NCBI GenBank assembly: GCA_963691835.1
Contig: OY829383.1
Coordinates: 992,001-1,056,000 of the forward strand
Source of the DNA: G963691835 sp963691835
GTDB taxonomy: Bacteria; Pseudomonadota; Alphaproteobacteria; Thalassobaculales; Thalassobaculaceae
DNA: 64,000 bases
Reading direction: 5' to 3'
How positions within the stretch are numbered: the stretch's first letter is position 1; the number at the start of each line of letters is the position of its first letter. The position numbers and the translations under genes are program-made. Below, piece by piece: positions 26,341 through 35,228 of this stretch. The notes under the pieces are model-generated. The model was not told where the DNA came from. It was given only the letters and a program-made list of their open reading frames with translations, and did no database searches.

Positions 26341-26832
26341 ATGGCTAGCTCCGCCAACGCGTCGTCAACCCGGGCCATCCTGCTCATGCTTGTCGCGGGA
26401 GCGGCCGTATTTACGCTGCCGACGGTCCTGGTGCTCGGGATTGGCATGATGCCAACACTCGTGGCCATGCTGGGCGACAGACGGCGGGAGAAGTACACGA
26501 CACTCTGCGTCGGGGCGATGAACTTCGTGGGCGTGATGCCATTCGTTGCCAAACTCTGGTCTGAGGATCATTCCTACGAGAAAGCGTTCTCCATCATGTC
26601 CGATCCGTTCGCATGGCTGTCCATGCTGGGGGCCGCGGCCATCGGATGGACGATCTATTTCGTGGCACCGGGCGTCGTGGCGATGGGCATGGCCCTGCGC
26701 ATCGAGCAGCGCATCCAGCAACTCAAGAGACGCCAGACGGAGTTGGTGGAAGAATGGGGCCCGGGCGTCGCCGGAGAGACGGAAGAAACGACTCCTGCGC
26801 AAGCAGCCCAGGAATCAGAGGGCAACGGTTAG
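26341..26832 (+). CDS. Small multi-spanning membrane protein of unknown function
   Basis: A 163-residue protein with about four hydrophobic segments: residues ~10-45 (possibly two), ~56-72 and ~90-118. A charged coiled-coil-like stretch follows (ALRIEQRIQQLKRRQTELVE) and then an acidic, disordered tail. I do not recognise the family. It starts 50 bases after the pseudokinase-like gene, whose product also ends in a membrane anchor, so the two probably form one membrane complex. That is inferred from the operon layout only. Confidence 0.7.
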   Translation: MASSANASSTRAILLMLVAGAAVFTLPTVLVLGIGMMPTLVAMLGDRRREKYTTLCVGAMNFVGVMPFVAKLWSEDHSYEKAFSIMSDPFAWLSMLGAAAIGWTIYFVAPGVVAMGMALRIEQRIQQLKRRQTELVEEWGPGVAGETEETTPAQAAQESEGNG

Positions 26833-26931
26833 AACCTTGGAAGACCAATACCGTTCGATAGGAGCAACTCCCCTGTGGGCACGGAGTGGGTCGGCCATCA
26901 GATTTACCGGCTCCGCGTATGGGGGTAGCCC

Positions 26932-27696
26932 ATGAGCAATGATCTCTCGGGGCGCCACGCCGTCGTGACCGGTGGCGGCACCGGCATCGGTGCCGCCATC
27001 GCTTCGGCATTTGTCGCGAAAAGGGCGGCGGTAACGCTGATGGGCCGACGGCGCGCTCCGCTTGAGGAAACGGCCCGCCGCCTGTCGTGCGGCTACGAGA
27101 TCTGCGATGTGACGGATCCAGCCGCCGTGACACGAGCATTCTCTGCAGCCGGGACGCGCAACGGATCCGTGGACATCCTGGTCTCGAATGCTGGCGCGGT
27201 CGAAACCGCTCCATTTCATCGTGTGGACGGCCCCATGCTGGACCGGATGATGACCGTTAACGTGACGGGGGCGATGCTGTGCGCCCAGGCCGTCCTGCCG
27301 TCGATGACCGCCGCGGGCTGGGGCCGAATCATTGCCGTTTCCAGCACAGCAGGACTAAAAGGATATGCCTATGTGTCGCCGTATTGTGCCGCTAAGCACG
27401 CCGTGATTGGCCTTATCCGTGCCCTGGCCTTGGAGATTGCGGACACCGGAGTGACGGCCAATTGTCTATGCCCGGGATACACGGACACGAACATGGTGAG
27501 CCAAGCGGTCGATTCGATCGTGCAAAGATCGGGGGAGAAGGCCGAGACGATTGTGGGTAGGCTGGTCTCGGGCAATCCTCAGAAGCGTTTGGTGCGGCCG
27601 GACGAAGTCGCAGATGCGGCCGTTTGGCTGGTGGGTGATGGTGCGACCGCGATCAATGGCCAAGCACTGGCCATCGCGGGCGGAGAGGTGATGTGA
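26932..27696 (+). CDS. SDR-family dehydrogenase (3-hydroxyacyl-CoA type)
   Basis: A 254-residue short-chain dehydrogenase with TGGGTGIGAAI, the SNAG variant of NNAG, SSTAGLKGYAYVSPYCAAK (serine, YxxxK) and PGYTDTNMV. The sequence after the active site resembles hydroxybutyryl-/hydroxyacyl-CoA dehydrogenases. It begins a run with a MarR regulator (overlapping start), an enoyl-CoA hydratase and an aromatic CoA ligase, so a step in degradation of a CoA-activated aromatic or alicyclic acid is likely. The start follows GGGGGT-type sequence with moderate support. Confidence 0.88.
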   Translation: MSNDLSGRHAVVTGGGTGIGAAIASAFVAKRAAVTLMGRRRAPLEETARRLSCGYEICDVTDPAAVTRAFSAAGTRNGSVDILVSNAGAVETAPFHRVDGPMLDRMMTVNVTGAMLCAQAVLPSMTAAGWGRIIAVSSTAGLKGYAYVSPYCAAKHAVIGLIRALALEIADTGVTANCLCPGYTDTNMVSQAVDSIVQRSGEKAETIVGRLVSGNPQKRLVRPDEVADAAVWLVGDGATAINGQALAIAGGEVM

Positions 27697-28178
27697 GGAA
27701 CAGCGAAGCGACAAGACTGACGTCGGAGGAAGCCGATTCCATGGCCAAAGAGCGTTTGCGGACCTGGTTACGGCTTTTCAGCGCAACGGGCTTGGTGGAA
27801 GGAGAGATTCGTCGCCGTCTCCGTGCGAGCTTCGATACAACGCTGCCCCAGTTCGACTTCATGGCCGCTCTCTACAAGGCCGAGACGCCACCCAGCATGG
27901 GTGAATTGTCGACCGAGTTGCTGGTCACAAACGGCAACGTGACCGGGCTCGCCGACCGGCTTGAGAAGGCTGGGCTCATCCGGCGTATCCGGTCTGAAGA
28001 CGATCGCCGGACCACACGGCTGTCGCTAACAGATCGCGGCCGTACCGCGTTCGAGGAGATGGCGGGGACCCACGAAACTTGGATCGACGAGCTGCTCGGC
28101 GTTCTGGATCATGACCAACTCAATGCTCTCGACCGGTTGCTGAGCGAATTGAAGCGCCCGTTCCTGGAAGAGACCTAA
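27693..28178 (+). CDS. MarR-family transcriptional regulator
   Basis: A 161-residue winged-helix regulator. The GTG at 27693 overlaps the upstream stop codon (GTGA) and has GGAGAG at good spacing; an ATG at 27741 is an alternative. Motifs are [40 protein letters not shown] and [20 protein letters not shown], the DRR wing of MarR proteins. In aromatic CoA pathways such regulators (BadR- and AbmR-like) usually sense the CoA thioester and derepress the operon. It probably controls its own cluster. Confidence 0.9.
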   Translation: MRNSEATRLTSEEADSMAKERLRTWLRLFSATGLVEGEIRRRLRASFDTTLPQFDFMAALYKAETPPSMGELSTELLVTNGNVTGLADRLEKAGLIRRIRSEDDRRTTRLSLTDRGRTAFEEMAGTHETWIDELLGVLDHDQLNALDRLLSELKRPFLEET

Positions 28179-28210
28179 TCAACCGAACAGGTCCAGTCCC
28201 GGTCCGCGTC

Positions 28211-29023
28211 GTGACCGGCATGCACGCTTTCGCACCCGTCCATTTCCGTTGGGAGATGGAGGGCGGCGTTGCCGTTATGACCCTCGACAGGCCGTCTCAG
28301 AAGAACCCACTGACATTCGAGTCCTATGCAGAGTTGCGGGATACCTTTCGGGCCTTGAGCACAGCGGACGACGTGAAGGCGGTTGTCATCACCGGGGCCG
28401 GAGGCAACTTCTGTTCGGGCGGCGACGTTCATGAGATCATCGGCCCTCTTCTCAAGAAGGATATGAAGGATCTGCTGGCGTTCACCCGGATGACCGGCGA
28501 TCTCGTCAAAGCCATCCGCGCCTGTCCACAGCCGGTCATCGCTGCAATCGATGGCGTGTGCGTCGGTGCGGGTGCCATGATCGCCAGCGCCGCGGACATC
28601 CGGTTTGCCACGCCGGAAGCGAAGACCGCCTTTCTGTTTGTGCGGGTCGGGCTTGCAGGGTGCGATATGGGGGCCTGTGCGCTGCTGCCGAGGCTGATTG
28701 GCCAGGGCCGGGCGTCGGAGCTGCTTTTCACCGGCCGCGCCCTGAGTGCCGAGGAAGGCGAACGCTGGGGCTTCCACAACCGTTTGATCCCCCGCGATAC
28801 CCTTCTGCCCGAGGCCATCGCATTCGCCTCAAGCCTCGCTGACGGACCGACCTTCGGTCACATGATGACCAAGACCATGCTCAATCAGGAATGGGCCATG
28901 AGCCTTGAGGCCGCGATAGAGGCGGAGGCTCAATCCCAGGCGATCTGCATGCAGACACGGGACTTCGGTAGAGCCTACGATGCGTTCGTCGCGAAACGGC
29001 GTCCCGTCTTCGAAGGAAACTGA
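28211..29023 (+). CDS. Enoyl-CoA hydratase/isomerase family protein
   Basis: A 270-residue crotonase-fold protein starting at GTG 28211 (ATG at 28220 possible). [20 protein letters not shown] and [19 protein letters not shown] give the first oxyanion-hole part, and [20 protein letters not shown] the second. The glycine and aspartate of GCDMG occupy the positions where hydratases carry catalytic acids, which points to a special substrate. Relatives accompany 2-aminobenzoyl-CoA and salicylyl-CoA pathways. It lies between the MarR gene and the CoA ligase gene. Confidence 0.88.
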   Translation: MTGMHAFAPVHFRWEMEGGVAVMTLDRPSQKNPLTFESYAELRDTFRALSTADDVKAVVITGAGGNFCSGGDVHEIIGPLLKKDMKDLLAFTRMTGDLVKAIRACPQPVIAAIDGVCVGAGAMIASAADIRFATPEAKTAFLFVRVGLAGCDMGACALLPRLIGQGRASELLFTGRALSAEEGERWGFHNRLIPRDTLLPEAIAFASSLADGPTFGHMMTKTMLNQEWAMSLEAAIEAEAQSQAICMQTRDFGRAYDAFVAKRRPVFEGN

Positions 29024-29032
29024 GACACAGCG

Positions 29033-30685
29033 GTGAGCAACGGCACCTCCTCGGCACATACTGACACCTTCGCCCGGGACCGGCTGCCGCCAGCAGAGAC
29101 ATGGCCGGATCTCAAACTTGACGACCCGGCTTTCCGCCTTCCCGGCCGGTTGAATTGTGCGGCGTGGCTTCTGGATGAAGCCATTGGGCGCGGCTACGGC
29201 GACCGGCCCGTCCTCCGGACTTATGCCGAAACATGGACGTACCGGGATCTGCTCGACCGCGCCAACCGCATCGCCCGCGTGTTGACGGAAGATCTCGGTC
29301 TCCAACCTGGCAACCGCGTGCTGATCCGGTCCGCCAACAACCCGATGTTCGTCGCCTGCTGGCTCGCCATCGCCAAGGCGGGAGGTATCGTGGTGGCCAC
29401 CATGCCGCTCCTTCGCGCAGGCGAGCTGTCGGCAATCCTCGACGCTGCGGAGGTCAGTCATGCCTTATGTGATCAGCGGCTTGTTGGAGAGCTGACCGAG
29501 GCGGTCCACAACGGCTCGCCGTGCCAGGTTCAGGCAACGTTCGACGGCTCCGGCGAACCGGGCGCGGGCGGGACGCTCGAGACGATGATGGTTGGCAAAC
29601 CTGGAACGTTCGAGACCGTCGATACAGCCGCCGATGATGTGGTGCTGATCGCGTTTACATCCGGCACCACGGGGCGGCCCAAAGGGACCATGCATTTTCA
29701 TCGGGATATCGTCTTCTCGACGGAGGCGGTGACGCGATCTGTCCTGGATGTGTCCTCGGACGATGTCTTCATCGGCTCACCACCGCTCGCGTTCACATTC
29801 GGACTTGGAGGACTTGTCCTGTTCCCCATGCACGTCGGCGCGTCAACGGTGATGCTGGAAAGGCCAATTCCGGCACAGCTCCTTGAGGCCATAACGGCGT
29901 TCCGCGCGACGGTCTGTTGGACGGCCCCAACCGCCTACCGCGCCATGCTCGACACCATGGGAGATGAAGGCGTTCCCGACCTCAGGCTTTGTGTATCCAG
30001 CGGAGAGGCCCTGCCCCGCCCAACCGCGGAGGCTTGGACAGCCGCGACCGGCATCGACTTGATCAACGCCCTCGGCTCCACGGAGATGCTGCATATGTTC
30101 ATCGCTTCTGCCGGAACCGGGGCGCCATCGGGCGCGTTGGGGAAACCCATCCTTGGCTACGAGGCCATGATCGTCGATGCGGATATGCGGTCAACGCCCA
30201 CCGGCACGGTAGGGCGTCTCGCGGTGCGCGGACCAACCGGCTGCCGCTATCTTAATGACCCCAGGCAATCCGAGTATGTCCGGGATGGGTGGAACCTGAC
30301 AGGCGACGCCTGCTGGGTCGATGAGCAGGGAGTGTTCTGGTTTCGGTCCCGCGCCGACGATCTGATCGTATCGGCCGGATACAACATCGCAGGCCCCGAA
30401 GTGGAAGACGCTCTTCTCGCCCACGAAGCGGTCGCGGAATGCGCGGTCATCGGAACACCGGATGCGGAACGCGGGAACGTTGTCCACGCGTTCATTCGTC
30501 TTCGCAACGGGTGGGCAAGATCGGATGAGACCGCACGGCGCCTGCAGGATCACGTCAAGTCATCCATCGCACCCTACAAGTATCCCAGGCGGATCAGCTT
30601 CGTCGACACGTTGCCAAAGACGGAGACCGGGAAGATTCAGCGCTTCAAACTGCGCGATGCTCCGTACGCACCGGCAATACCCTGA
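29033..30685 (+). CDS. Aromatic acid-CoA ligase (benzoate/2-aminobenzoate type)
   Basis: A 550-residue AMP-forming acyl-CoA synthetase started at GTG 29033. The phosphate loop is FTSGTTGRPKGTMHFHRD; A5 is NALGSTEMLHMF; the hinge is GDACWVDEQGVFWFRSRADD, then DLIVSAGYNIAGPEVE. The A10 lysine is in LPKTETGKIQRFKLR. The HFHRD after the loop and the SGEALPRPTAEAW segment are typical of benzoate- and 2-aminobenzoate-CoA ligases. It activates an aromatic acid to its CoA thioester with ATP. With the SDR, MarR and crotonase genes and the neighbouring RidA it resembles anthranilate (2-aminobenzoyl-CoA) clusters, but the signature monooxygenase/reductase is missing from the window. Confidence 0.9.
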   Translation: MSNGTSSAHTDTFARDRLPPAETWPDLKLDDPAFRLPGRLNCAAWLLDEAIGRGYGDRPVLRTYAETWTYRDLLDRANRIARVLTEDLGLQPGNRVLIRSANNPMFVACWLAIAKAGGIVVATMPLLRAGELSAILDAAEVSHALCDQRLVGELTEAVHNGSPCQVQATFDGSGEPGAGGTLETMMVGKPGTFETVDTAADDVVLIAFTSGTTGRPKGTMHFHRDIVFSTEAVTRSVLDVSSDDVFIGSPPLAFTFGLGGLVLFPMHVGASTVMLERPIPAQLLEAITAFRATVCWTAPTAYRAMLDTMGDEGVPDLRLCVSSGEALPRPTAEAWTAATGIDLINALGSTEMLHMFIASAGTGAPSGALGKPILGYEAMIVDADMRSTPTGTVGRLAVRGPTGCRYLNDPRQSEYVRDGWNLTGDACWVDEQGVFWFRSRADDLIVSAGYNIAGPEVEDALLAHEAVAECAVIGTPDAERGNVVHAFIRLRNGWARSDETARRLQDHVKSSIAPYKYPRRISFVDTLPKTETGKIQRFKLRDAPYAPAIP

Positions 30686-30694
30686 GAGGACCGC

Positions 30695-31087
30695 TCAAGG
30701 CCGCCGGGCGACGCAGTCGATCTCGACTAGACCTCCGCAGGCCAGCGCTGTCACGCCAATGCATGTCCGGGCCGGGCGCCGGTCCTTCGGGAAATACTCT
30801 GCATACACGGAGTTCATCGCTGAATAGTCCCGCTCAAACGCCGTCAGGAAGACCCGTGCCTGAACCACGTGCTCGAAGCCGAGCCCCAAGCCGTCAAGGA
30901 CCTGCGCCAGGTTGTCCATGGTGAGACGGGTCTGCGCTTCGATACCGTCGGGGAGCGGGGCCGCGGGGTCGTGTCCTGTCGCAAGCTGGCCAGTCACGAA
31001 GACCCAGCCGTCCTGCTCGACTGCATGGCTGTAGGGAGCCACGGGGGTCGGTGCCCCGGCGACCATATGGAAAAGAGGTTCTGTCAT
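30695..31087 (-). CDS. RidA-family protein
   Basis: A 130-residue RidA/YjgF/UK114 protein. APTPVAPYSHAVEQDGWVFV and VTGQLAT start the fold, and RPARTCIGVTALACGGLVEI contains the conserved arginine that binds the substrate carboxylate and the following loop. RidA proteins hydrolyse reactive enamine/imine intermediates; some subgroups deaminate aminoacrylate or aminomuconate-type compounds. It converges on the CoA ligase gene with a 9-base gap, and is three bases downstream of the methyltransferase gene on its own strand, so it is co-transcribed with the latter. Confidence 0.92.
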   Translation of the reverse strand: MTEPLFHMVAGAPTPVAPYSHAVEQDGWVFVTGQLATGHDPAAPLPDGIEAQTRLTMDNLAQVLDGLGLGFEHVVQARVFLTAFERDYSAMNSVYAEYFPKDRRPARTCIGVTALACGGLVEIDCVARRP

Positions 31088-31090
31088 CTT

Positions 31091-32140
31091 CTACTCCGCG
31101 CTCCGTCTCCGGCGGTTCCGTCTGCCACCGCGACCGGACTCCTCGCCGCTCTCGGGCCGCTTTTCCGCACCGCTCTTCGACCAGGGAATACCGAGTTCGC
31201 TCACCAGGCGTTCCCGTGTCAGCGCGGGGCGGGCCGGCGTCGTTGATAGCGCCTGATGCATGGCACGGAGATGTTCCGCCGTGGACCCGCAACACCCTCC
31301 GATGACGGTCGCCCCAGCATCCCGCGCCAGCTTCGCGTAGGTCGCCATGATCTCCGGCGAGCCGTCGTAGTGGATATGACCGTCGTGATAGCGCGGCACG
31401 CCGCAGTTCCCCTTGGCCACCACGATCAGATCATCCTCCAGGCCCGCCACGATGCCGAGAACCGAGTCCAGCAACTCGGCCGGACCGACGCCACAGTTGG
31501 CACCGATCCCAGCGGGCAGCGTCGGCAGATCTTGGTAGAAGGTTCCGACGGTCTGGGGATCAACCCCCATCATCGTTCGGCCGTTGGTGTCGAAGGTCAT
31601 GGTGCAGACCATCGGAAGTCCAACGGAGGACGCACCCTCAACGGCCGCCGCCATCTCCTCGCGGGACGAGATCGTCTCGATCCACAGCAGGTCCACGCCC
31701 CCTTCCGCCAGCGCTTCGGCTTGCTCGCGGAACGCCTCCGCCGCGCCCTCGGGCGTGAGGACCCCCAAGGGCTCCATCAGCTCACCCGTCGGACCCAGAT
31801 CGCCGGCAACCAGGACCTCATGTCCGGTCTCGGCCCTGTGGGCATCCGCAACCTCACGGGCAATCCCGGCAGCGGCCAGGTTCAGTTCCCGGCAACGGTC
31901 TTGAAGGTTATGGAGCTTCAAGCGGTACCGCGTACCGCCAAAAGTGTTTGTCAGGATCAGGTCTGACCCGGCGCGGACGAAGCCCTCGTGCACGGCGCGC
32001 ACCCGGGCCGGTTCCTCGACATTCCAGAGCTCGGGTGAATCACCGGTCTGCAGGCCGAGGTGGAACAGGTTCGTTCCCATCGCCCCGTCTGCCAGTACCC
32101 ATCCCTTCCGGTCGACAATCCGGCGCAAGGGATTATCCAT
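31091..32140 (-). CDS. Homocysteine S-methyltransferase family protein (BHMT-like)
   Basis: A 349-residue (beta/alpha)8 methyltransferase. It starts near WVLADGAMGTNLFHLG, has ILTNTFGGTRYRLKLH and the three zinc cysteines (GANCGVG in the middle and GGCCGSTAEH near the end). It transfers a methyl group, probably from betaine or S-methylmethionine, to homocysteine to make methionine. The last ~30 residues are a highly charged Arg/Glu/Gly tail (GRGGRRNRRRRSAE) not needed for the fold. It lies in a minus-strand unit: DUF1289 gene, this gene, then ridA three bases downstream. Confidence 0.9.
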   Translation of the reverse strand: MDNPLRRIVDRKGWVLADGAMGTNLFHLGLQTGDSPELWNVEEPARVRAVHEGFVRAGSDLILTNTFGGTRYRLKLHNLQDRCRELNLAAAGIAREVADAHRAETGHEVLVAGDLGPTGELMEPLGVLTPEGAAEAFREQAEALAEGGVDLLWIETISSREEMAAAVEGASSVGLPMVCTMTFDTNGRTMMGVDPQTVGTFYQDLPTLPAGIGANCGVGPAELLDSVLGIVAGLEDDLIVVAKGNCGVPRYHDGHIHYDGSPEIMATYAKLARDAGATVIGGCCGSTAEHLRAMHQALSTTPARPALTRERLVSELGIPWSKSGAEKRPESGEESGRGGRRNRRRRSAE

Positions 32141-32194
32141 AGGACCCTCCGTACCAAGCCCGTTTCAGCGATCCCGTGCCTCGACCTGTCGTCC

Positions 32195-32437
32195 CTACCC
32201 TTCCGCGGCGGCTTCTTTTCTGGCCCGCCTGCGGGTTACACGGCGGCGATCGACGCCGGCCTCTGCCTGTCGGCCCCGGATCTCCTCCAGAACGGCCCGG
32301 CGTTCCGGATCATCGAGACGCGCCCAACCGGCGATCTCTTTCATCGTGCGCCAACAGCCGAGACAGTATCCCGTGTCTCGATGGATCTGACAAACCCCCA
32401 CGCACGGAGAGGGGACGAGAGGTTGGGGTTGATCCAT
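32195..32437 (-). CDS. DUF1289 protein
   Basis: An 80-residue protein with the DUF1289 signature SPCVGVCQIHRDTGYCLGC followed by WRTMKEIAGW: four cysteines that could bind a metal or an Fe-S cluster. The basic C-terminal tail (RRRVTRRRARKEAAAEG) is unconserved. The function of the family is unknown. It lies 54 bases upstream of the homocysteine methyltransferase gene in the same direction and probably shares its transcript. Confidence 0.88.
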   Translation of the reverse strand: MDQPQPLVPSPCVGVCQIHRDTGYCLGCWRTMKEIAGWARLDDPERRAVLEEIRGRQAEAGVDRRRVTRRRARKEAAAEG

Positions 32438-32612
32438 GGGAACACCTGTCTCCTTGCCGTTCGGATTGCGCCCGGAGGACGTATCGACGAATCATCAGAT
32501 CGCGTCACGAAGGCGAGCCAAATGACAGACACCGGACCGCCGCGCAAACAAAAACGACGCCGGTCGTAACCGGCGCCGTCGATCTTCTTGAGGTATGGTT
32601 CGCGGGAGCGGA

Positions 32613-33182
32613 TCAGGCCGCCTCCACAACCTCGCGCTCGTACGCTGAGACGTTCGCGGAGAATGCGGAAACCGCCTCCTCCAGGCCGTCCGGAGACGAC
32701 GCCGTCACCAGGGCACCGTCAACGGCGAAAGCGGCGTCGGCAAGCGTCGCACCGGCAGCCGAGAGAGCCTCGACACCGGATTCACTGGTCGACACGGTCC
32801 GGCCGCCCGCCATCTCGACACCCGTGAGCATCGCGACCGCGTCGCCCACCATCAGCACCGGCATGTCGGCGCGCACAAACGCCTTGAGGATGCGCTGAGA
32901 GTGCGGATCGTCAGACATTTTCTCGACAGAACGATGACCGCCCGGAACCACCAGGCCGTCATAGTCGACCGCCAGCGTCGTCGAGAGGTCTGCGTCAACC
33001 GGGAAGAAATGACCCCAACTGTTGTCGTACCAGCCATTCACCAGCCCATTGGCGCGGGAAACAACCTTCACGGTCGCACCGGCCTCGATCAGCCGCTTCT
33101 GCGGTTCGGTAAACTCGATCTCGTCAAATCCGTTGGCGAGCATTACTGCGATCGTCTTGCCGGCGAGGGGCTTGTCCGTCAT
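32613..33182 (-). CDS. DJ-1/PfpI-superfamily protein without catalytic cysteine
   Basis: A 189-residue class I glutamine amidotransferase-like protein. KTIAVMLANGFDEIEFTEP matches the N-terminus (with the conserved Glu of DEIE), and YDGLVVPGGHRSVEKM the mid-domain strand. The nucleophile elbow, normally ICHG/ICHA, reads LMVGDAVAML here: Gly replaces the cysteine and Asp the histidine. Protease, deglycase or chaperone activity dependent on that cysteine is therefore not expected. It could be a non-catalytic stress protein. It is transcribed alone; 175 bases separate it from DUF1289 downstream. Confidence 0.86.
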   Translation of the reverse strand: MTDKPLAGKTIAVMLANGFDEIEFTEPQKRLIEAGATVKVVSRANGLVNGWYDNSWGHFFPVDADLSTTLAVDYDGLVVPGGHRSVEKMSDDPHSQRILKAFVRADMPVLMVGDAVAMLTGVEMAGGRTVSTSESGVEALSAAGATLADAAFAVDGALVTASSPDGLEEAVSAFSANVSAYEREVVEAA

Positions 33183-33470
33183 GGGGTTCTCCTTATGAGT
33201 TTCCGATATAGCCGACGCGCTCCGAGATCGACGGGGATCCAGTCGTTCGGTTGGTTACGTCGGTAAACGCGGTAAGTCGCCAGGGCCCGGCTCCGTCGGA
33301 GGGGCGATCGTGGCGTTGATTTCCGATTACCGGAGAGAGGTAGACCGCATCGGACGGAATTTCAAGTGTCGTTGTCCCCGCAATGCACACAAAGATGAGA
33401 GCAGCACCCTGAACCGGCCTACGGAGAGCGCTTTTCCCCTTCCGTCGATGGGAAACGGCCAGAGATCTTT

Positions 33471-35228
33471 CTAACTCAGCCGCAGGCCCCGCCGGTGTCG
33501 AAAGACCCAGGACGGAACGGCCACCGCCAGGACGAAAGCCACCAAAGGCAGGGCCATCTGCAGCAGGCCGACAACGGCGAGCATCCGCCGATCGCCGCCA
33601 GCGGACAGGCCCACGGCGAGCGTGGTCAAGGTTTCCACGCGGCCGGCCCCGGCGATCAGGGTCGGCAGGTAGAGACCGACGCCAACGGCGAAACCCACGG
33701 CAAGTGCGACGAGAATCGGCCGCAGAAGCATGGGCAGTTTCACCCTCAACAACACCCGGTCGGGTGTGCAGCCAAGCGAAAGGGCCGCCCTCTCGTATCG
33801 TGGATCAAGGCGCCGAAAGGGCTCCGCCATCGAGAGGAAGATGAAGGGGAGCGAGAAGACCACGTGCATCCAGATCACGCTGGTCATGCCGCCGTCCAGA
33901 CCCAGACCAATCAGCAAGACCTGAATGCCGAAGAGAAAGGCCACCTGTGGCAGAAGCATCGGGACGTAGAGCAGCAGGGTCGCCCGCCGCCGCCGCCGCC
34001 GTTCGCCAAGCCCGCCTCGGCGCGCTTCAGCCTCAAGGCACCCAATCGTCAGGACAAGCGCGGTCAGTGCGCCGACCAACGGAATGACGACCGAGTTCAC
34101 AACGATGGGCAACAGGGTTCCCACCGCGTCGAGCATGCGGCCGGGGTCCAGGCGCGTCGGCAATGGGGCAGGGTAACGCCAGACCTTCGTGACGGCCCAA
34201 AGCACAATGATCGTGATCGCTGCCACACCGGCCAAAGAGACGGTGCTCATCGCGCCATATCCCAGGACCTGTCCGAGCCGCGATCCGCCACGCCGGCTCC
34301 CGGCGCGGATCCAGCTGCGCCCCGCCATCGAGACCACGGCCTCACCCATCAGCCATGTCCCCATCATCCCGGCGATTAGGACCAACTGCAGGAGCGCTCC
34401 AGCGGAGGCAACGAGGCGTCTGTCGAGGTCGGGATCGGCGAACCATTGGGTCAACGTGACGGCAAGCGTTGGGGGCGTGGTCGGCCCCAGGATCATCGCC
34501 ATGTCCACCACAGAGCCCGCATAGGCGATGACCGCGAGGATCGGCAGCCGCAAGCTGGGATACAAGACGGGCAGGACAGCCTTCATCCAACCGACGAATG
34601 GTGCATAGCCCAGAGACGCGGACACGCGGGTGGTTCGGCCGCCATCCATCTGACCCAACCCTGCCAACGCCATCAAAAACAGAAATGGAACTTCCTTGAT
34701 CACCAACCCGGCAATCAGGGAAATCGCCCAGGGATCGTGGACAATCAGCCAGTCCGGCGGTCGCTCGAAGCCCGTGGCCCAAGGCGAAAACAGCCTCATC
34801 ATCCATCCGCTCGGCGAGATCAGAAAGGCGAGACCGATTGCCATGGTCGCGTGGGGGATGGACAGCAAAGGCGAGACCAGGCGCCGCGCGGCCTGAAGCC
34901 ACCGGCTTCCGTCCGAGGCGGCCAGAAACAGAACAACGACCAGGACGGAGATCAGAGTGGACGCGATGCCGACCCAAACGGCGAGACCGATGCCTCTTCC
35001 AATCCCGGGCCACGCGAACAGGGCGGCCCAGGGGTCCAGCGACAGCATGGTCGCGCCCAATGCGGGGAAATAGCCGAAGCTGGGCAGCAAGGTGCCGACC
35101 AACCCGGCAAGGATAGGGCCGATCATAACGCCCAAGGTCAGAAGCGGGGCGGCCCCGATCGCACGGGACAGCGGAGATCCAGATACCCCCGACCCACTCC
35201 CAAATCGACTCCCCGACCTATTCCCCAC
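33471..35228 (-). CDS. ABC importer permease, fused two-domain (YnjC/ThiP-like)
   Basis: A 585-residue permease with about twelve membrane spans in two homologous halves, each with an ABC-type permease loop (for example GYAPFVGWMKAVLPVLYPSL and GCTPDRVLLRVKLPML). Fusion of two permease domains is typical of the ThiP, FbpB and YnjC group. The long frame begins at 35345, but its first 39 codons overlap the upstream gene and look non-coding; GTG 35228 leaves an 11-base overlap with the binding protein's stop and is more plausible. It lies directly downstream of the binding-protein gene. The transported compound may be thiamine-like or a metal complex; neither is shown. Confidence 0.86.
   Translation of the reverse strand: MGNRSGSRFGSGSGVSGSPLSRAIGAAPLLTLGVMIGPILAGLVGTLLPSFGYFPALGATMLSLDPWAALFAWPGIGRGIGLAVWVGIASTLISVLVVVLFLAASDGSRWLQAARRLVSPLLSIPHATMAIGLAFLISPSGWMMRLFSPWATGFERPPDWLIVHDPWAISLIAGLVIKEVPFLFLMALAGLGQMDGGRTTRVSASLGYAPFVGWMKAVLPVLYPSLRLPILAVIAYAGSVVDMAMILGPTTPPTLAVTLTQWFADPDLDRRLVASAGALLQLVLIAGMMGTWLMGEAVVSMAGRSWIRAGSRRGGSRLGQVLGYGAMSTVSLAGVAAITIIVLWAVTKVWRYPAPLPTRLDPGRMLDAVGTLLPIVVNSVVIPLVGALTALVLTIGCLEAEARRGGLGERRRRRRATLLLYVPMLLPQVAFLFGIQVLLIGLGLDGGMTSVIWMHVVFSLPFIFLSMAEPFRRLDPRYERAALSLGCTPDRVLLRVKLPMLLRPILVALAVGFAVGVGLYLPTLIAGAGRVETLTTLAVGLSAGGDRRMLAVVGLLQMALPLVAFVLAVAVPSWVFRHRRGLRLS

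Noticed and set aside
33183..33470. Small minus-strand frame (33193-33390) as a gene
   Set aside because: No Shine-Dalgarno and no protein-like composition; treated as intergenic DNA with nothing recognisable.
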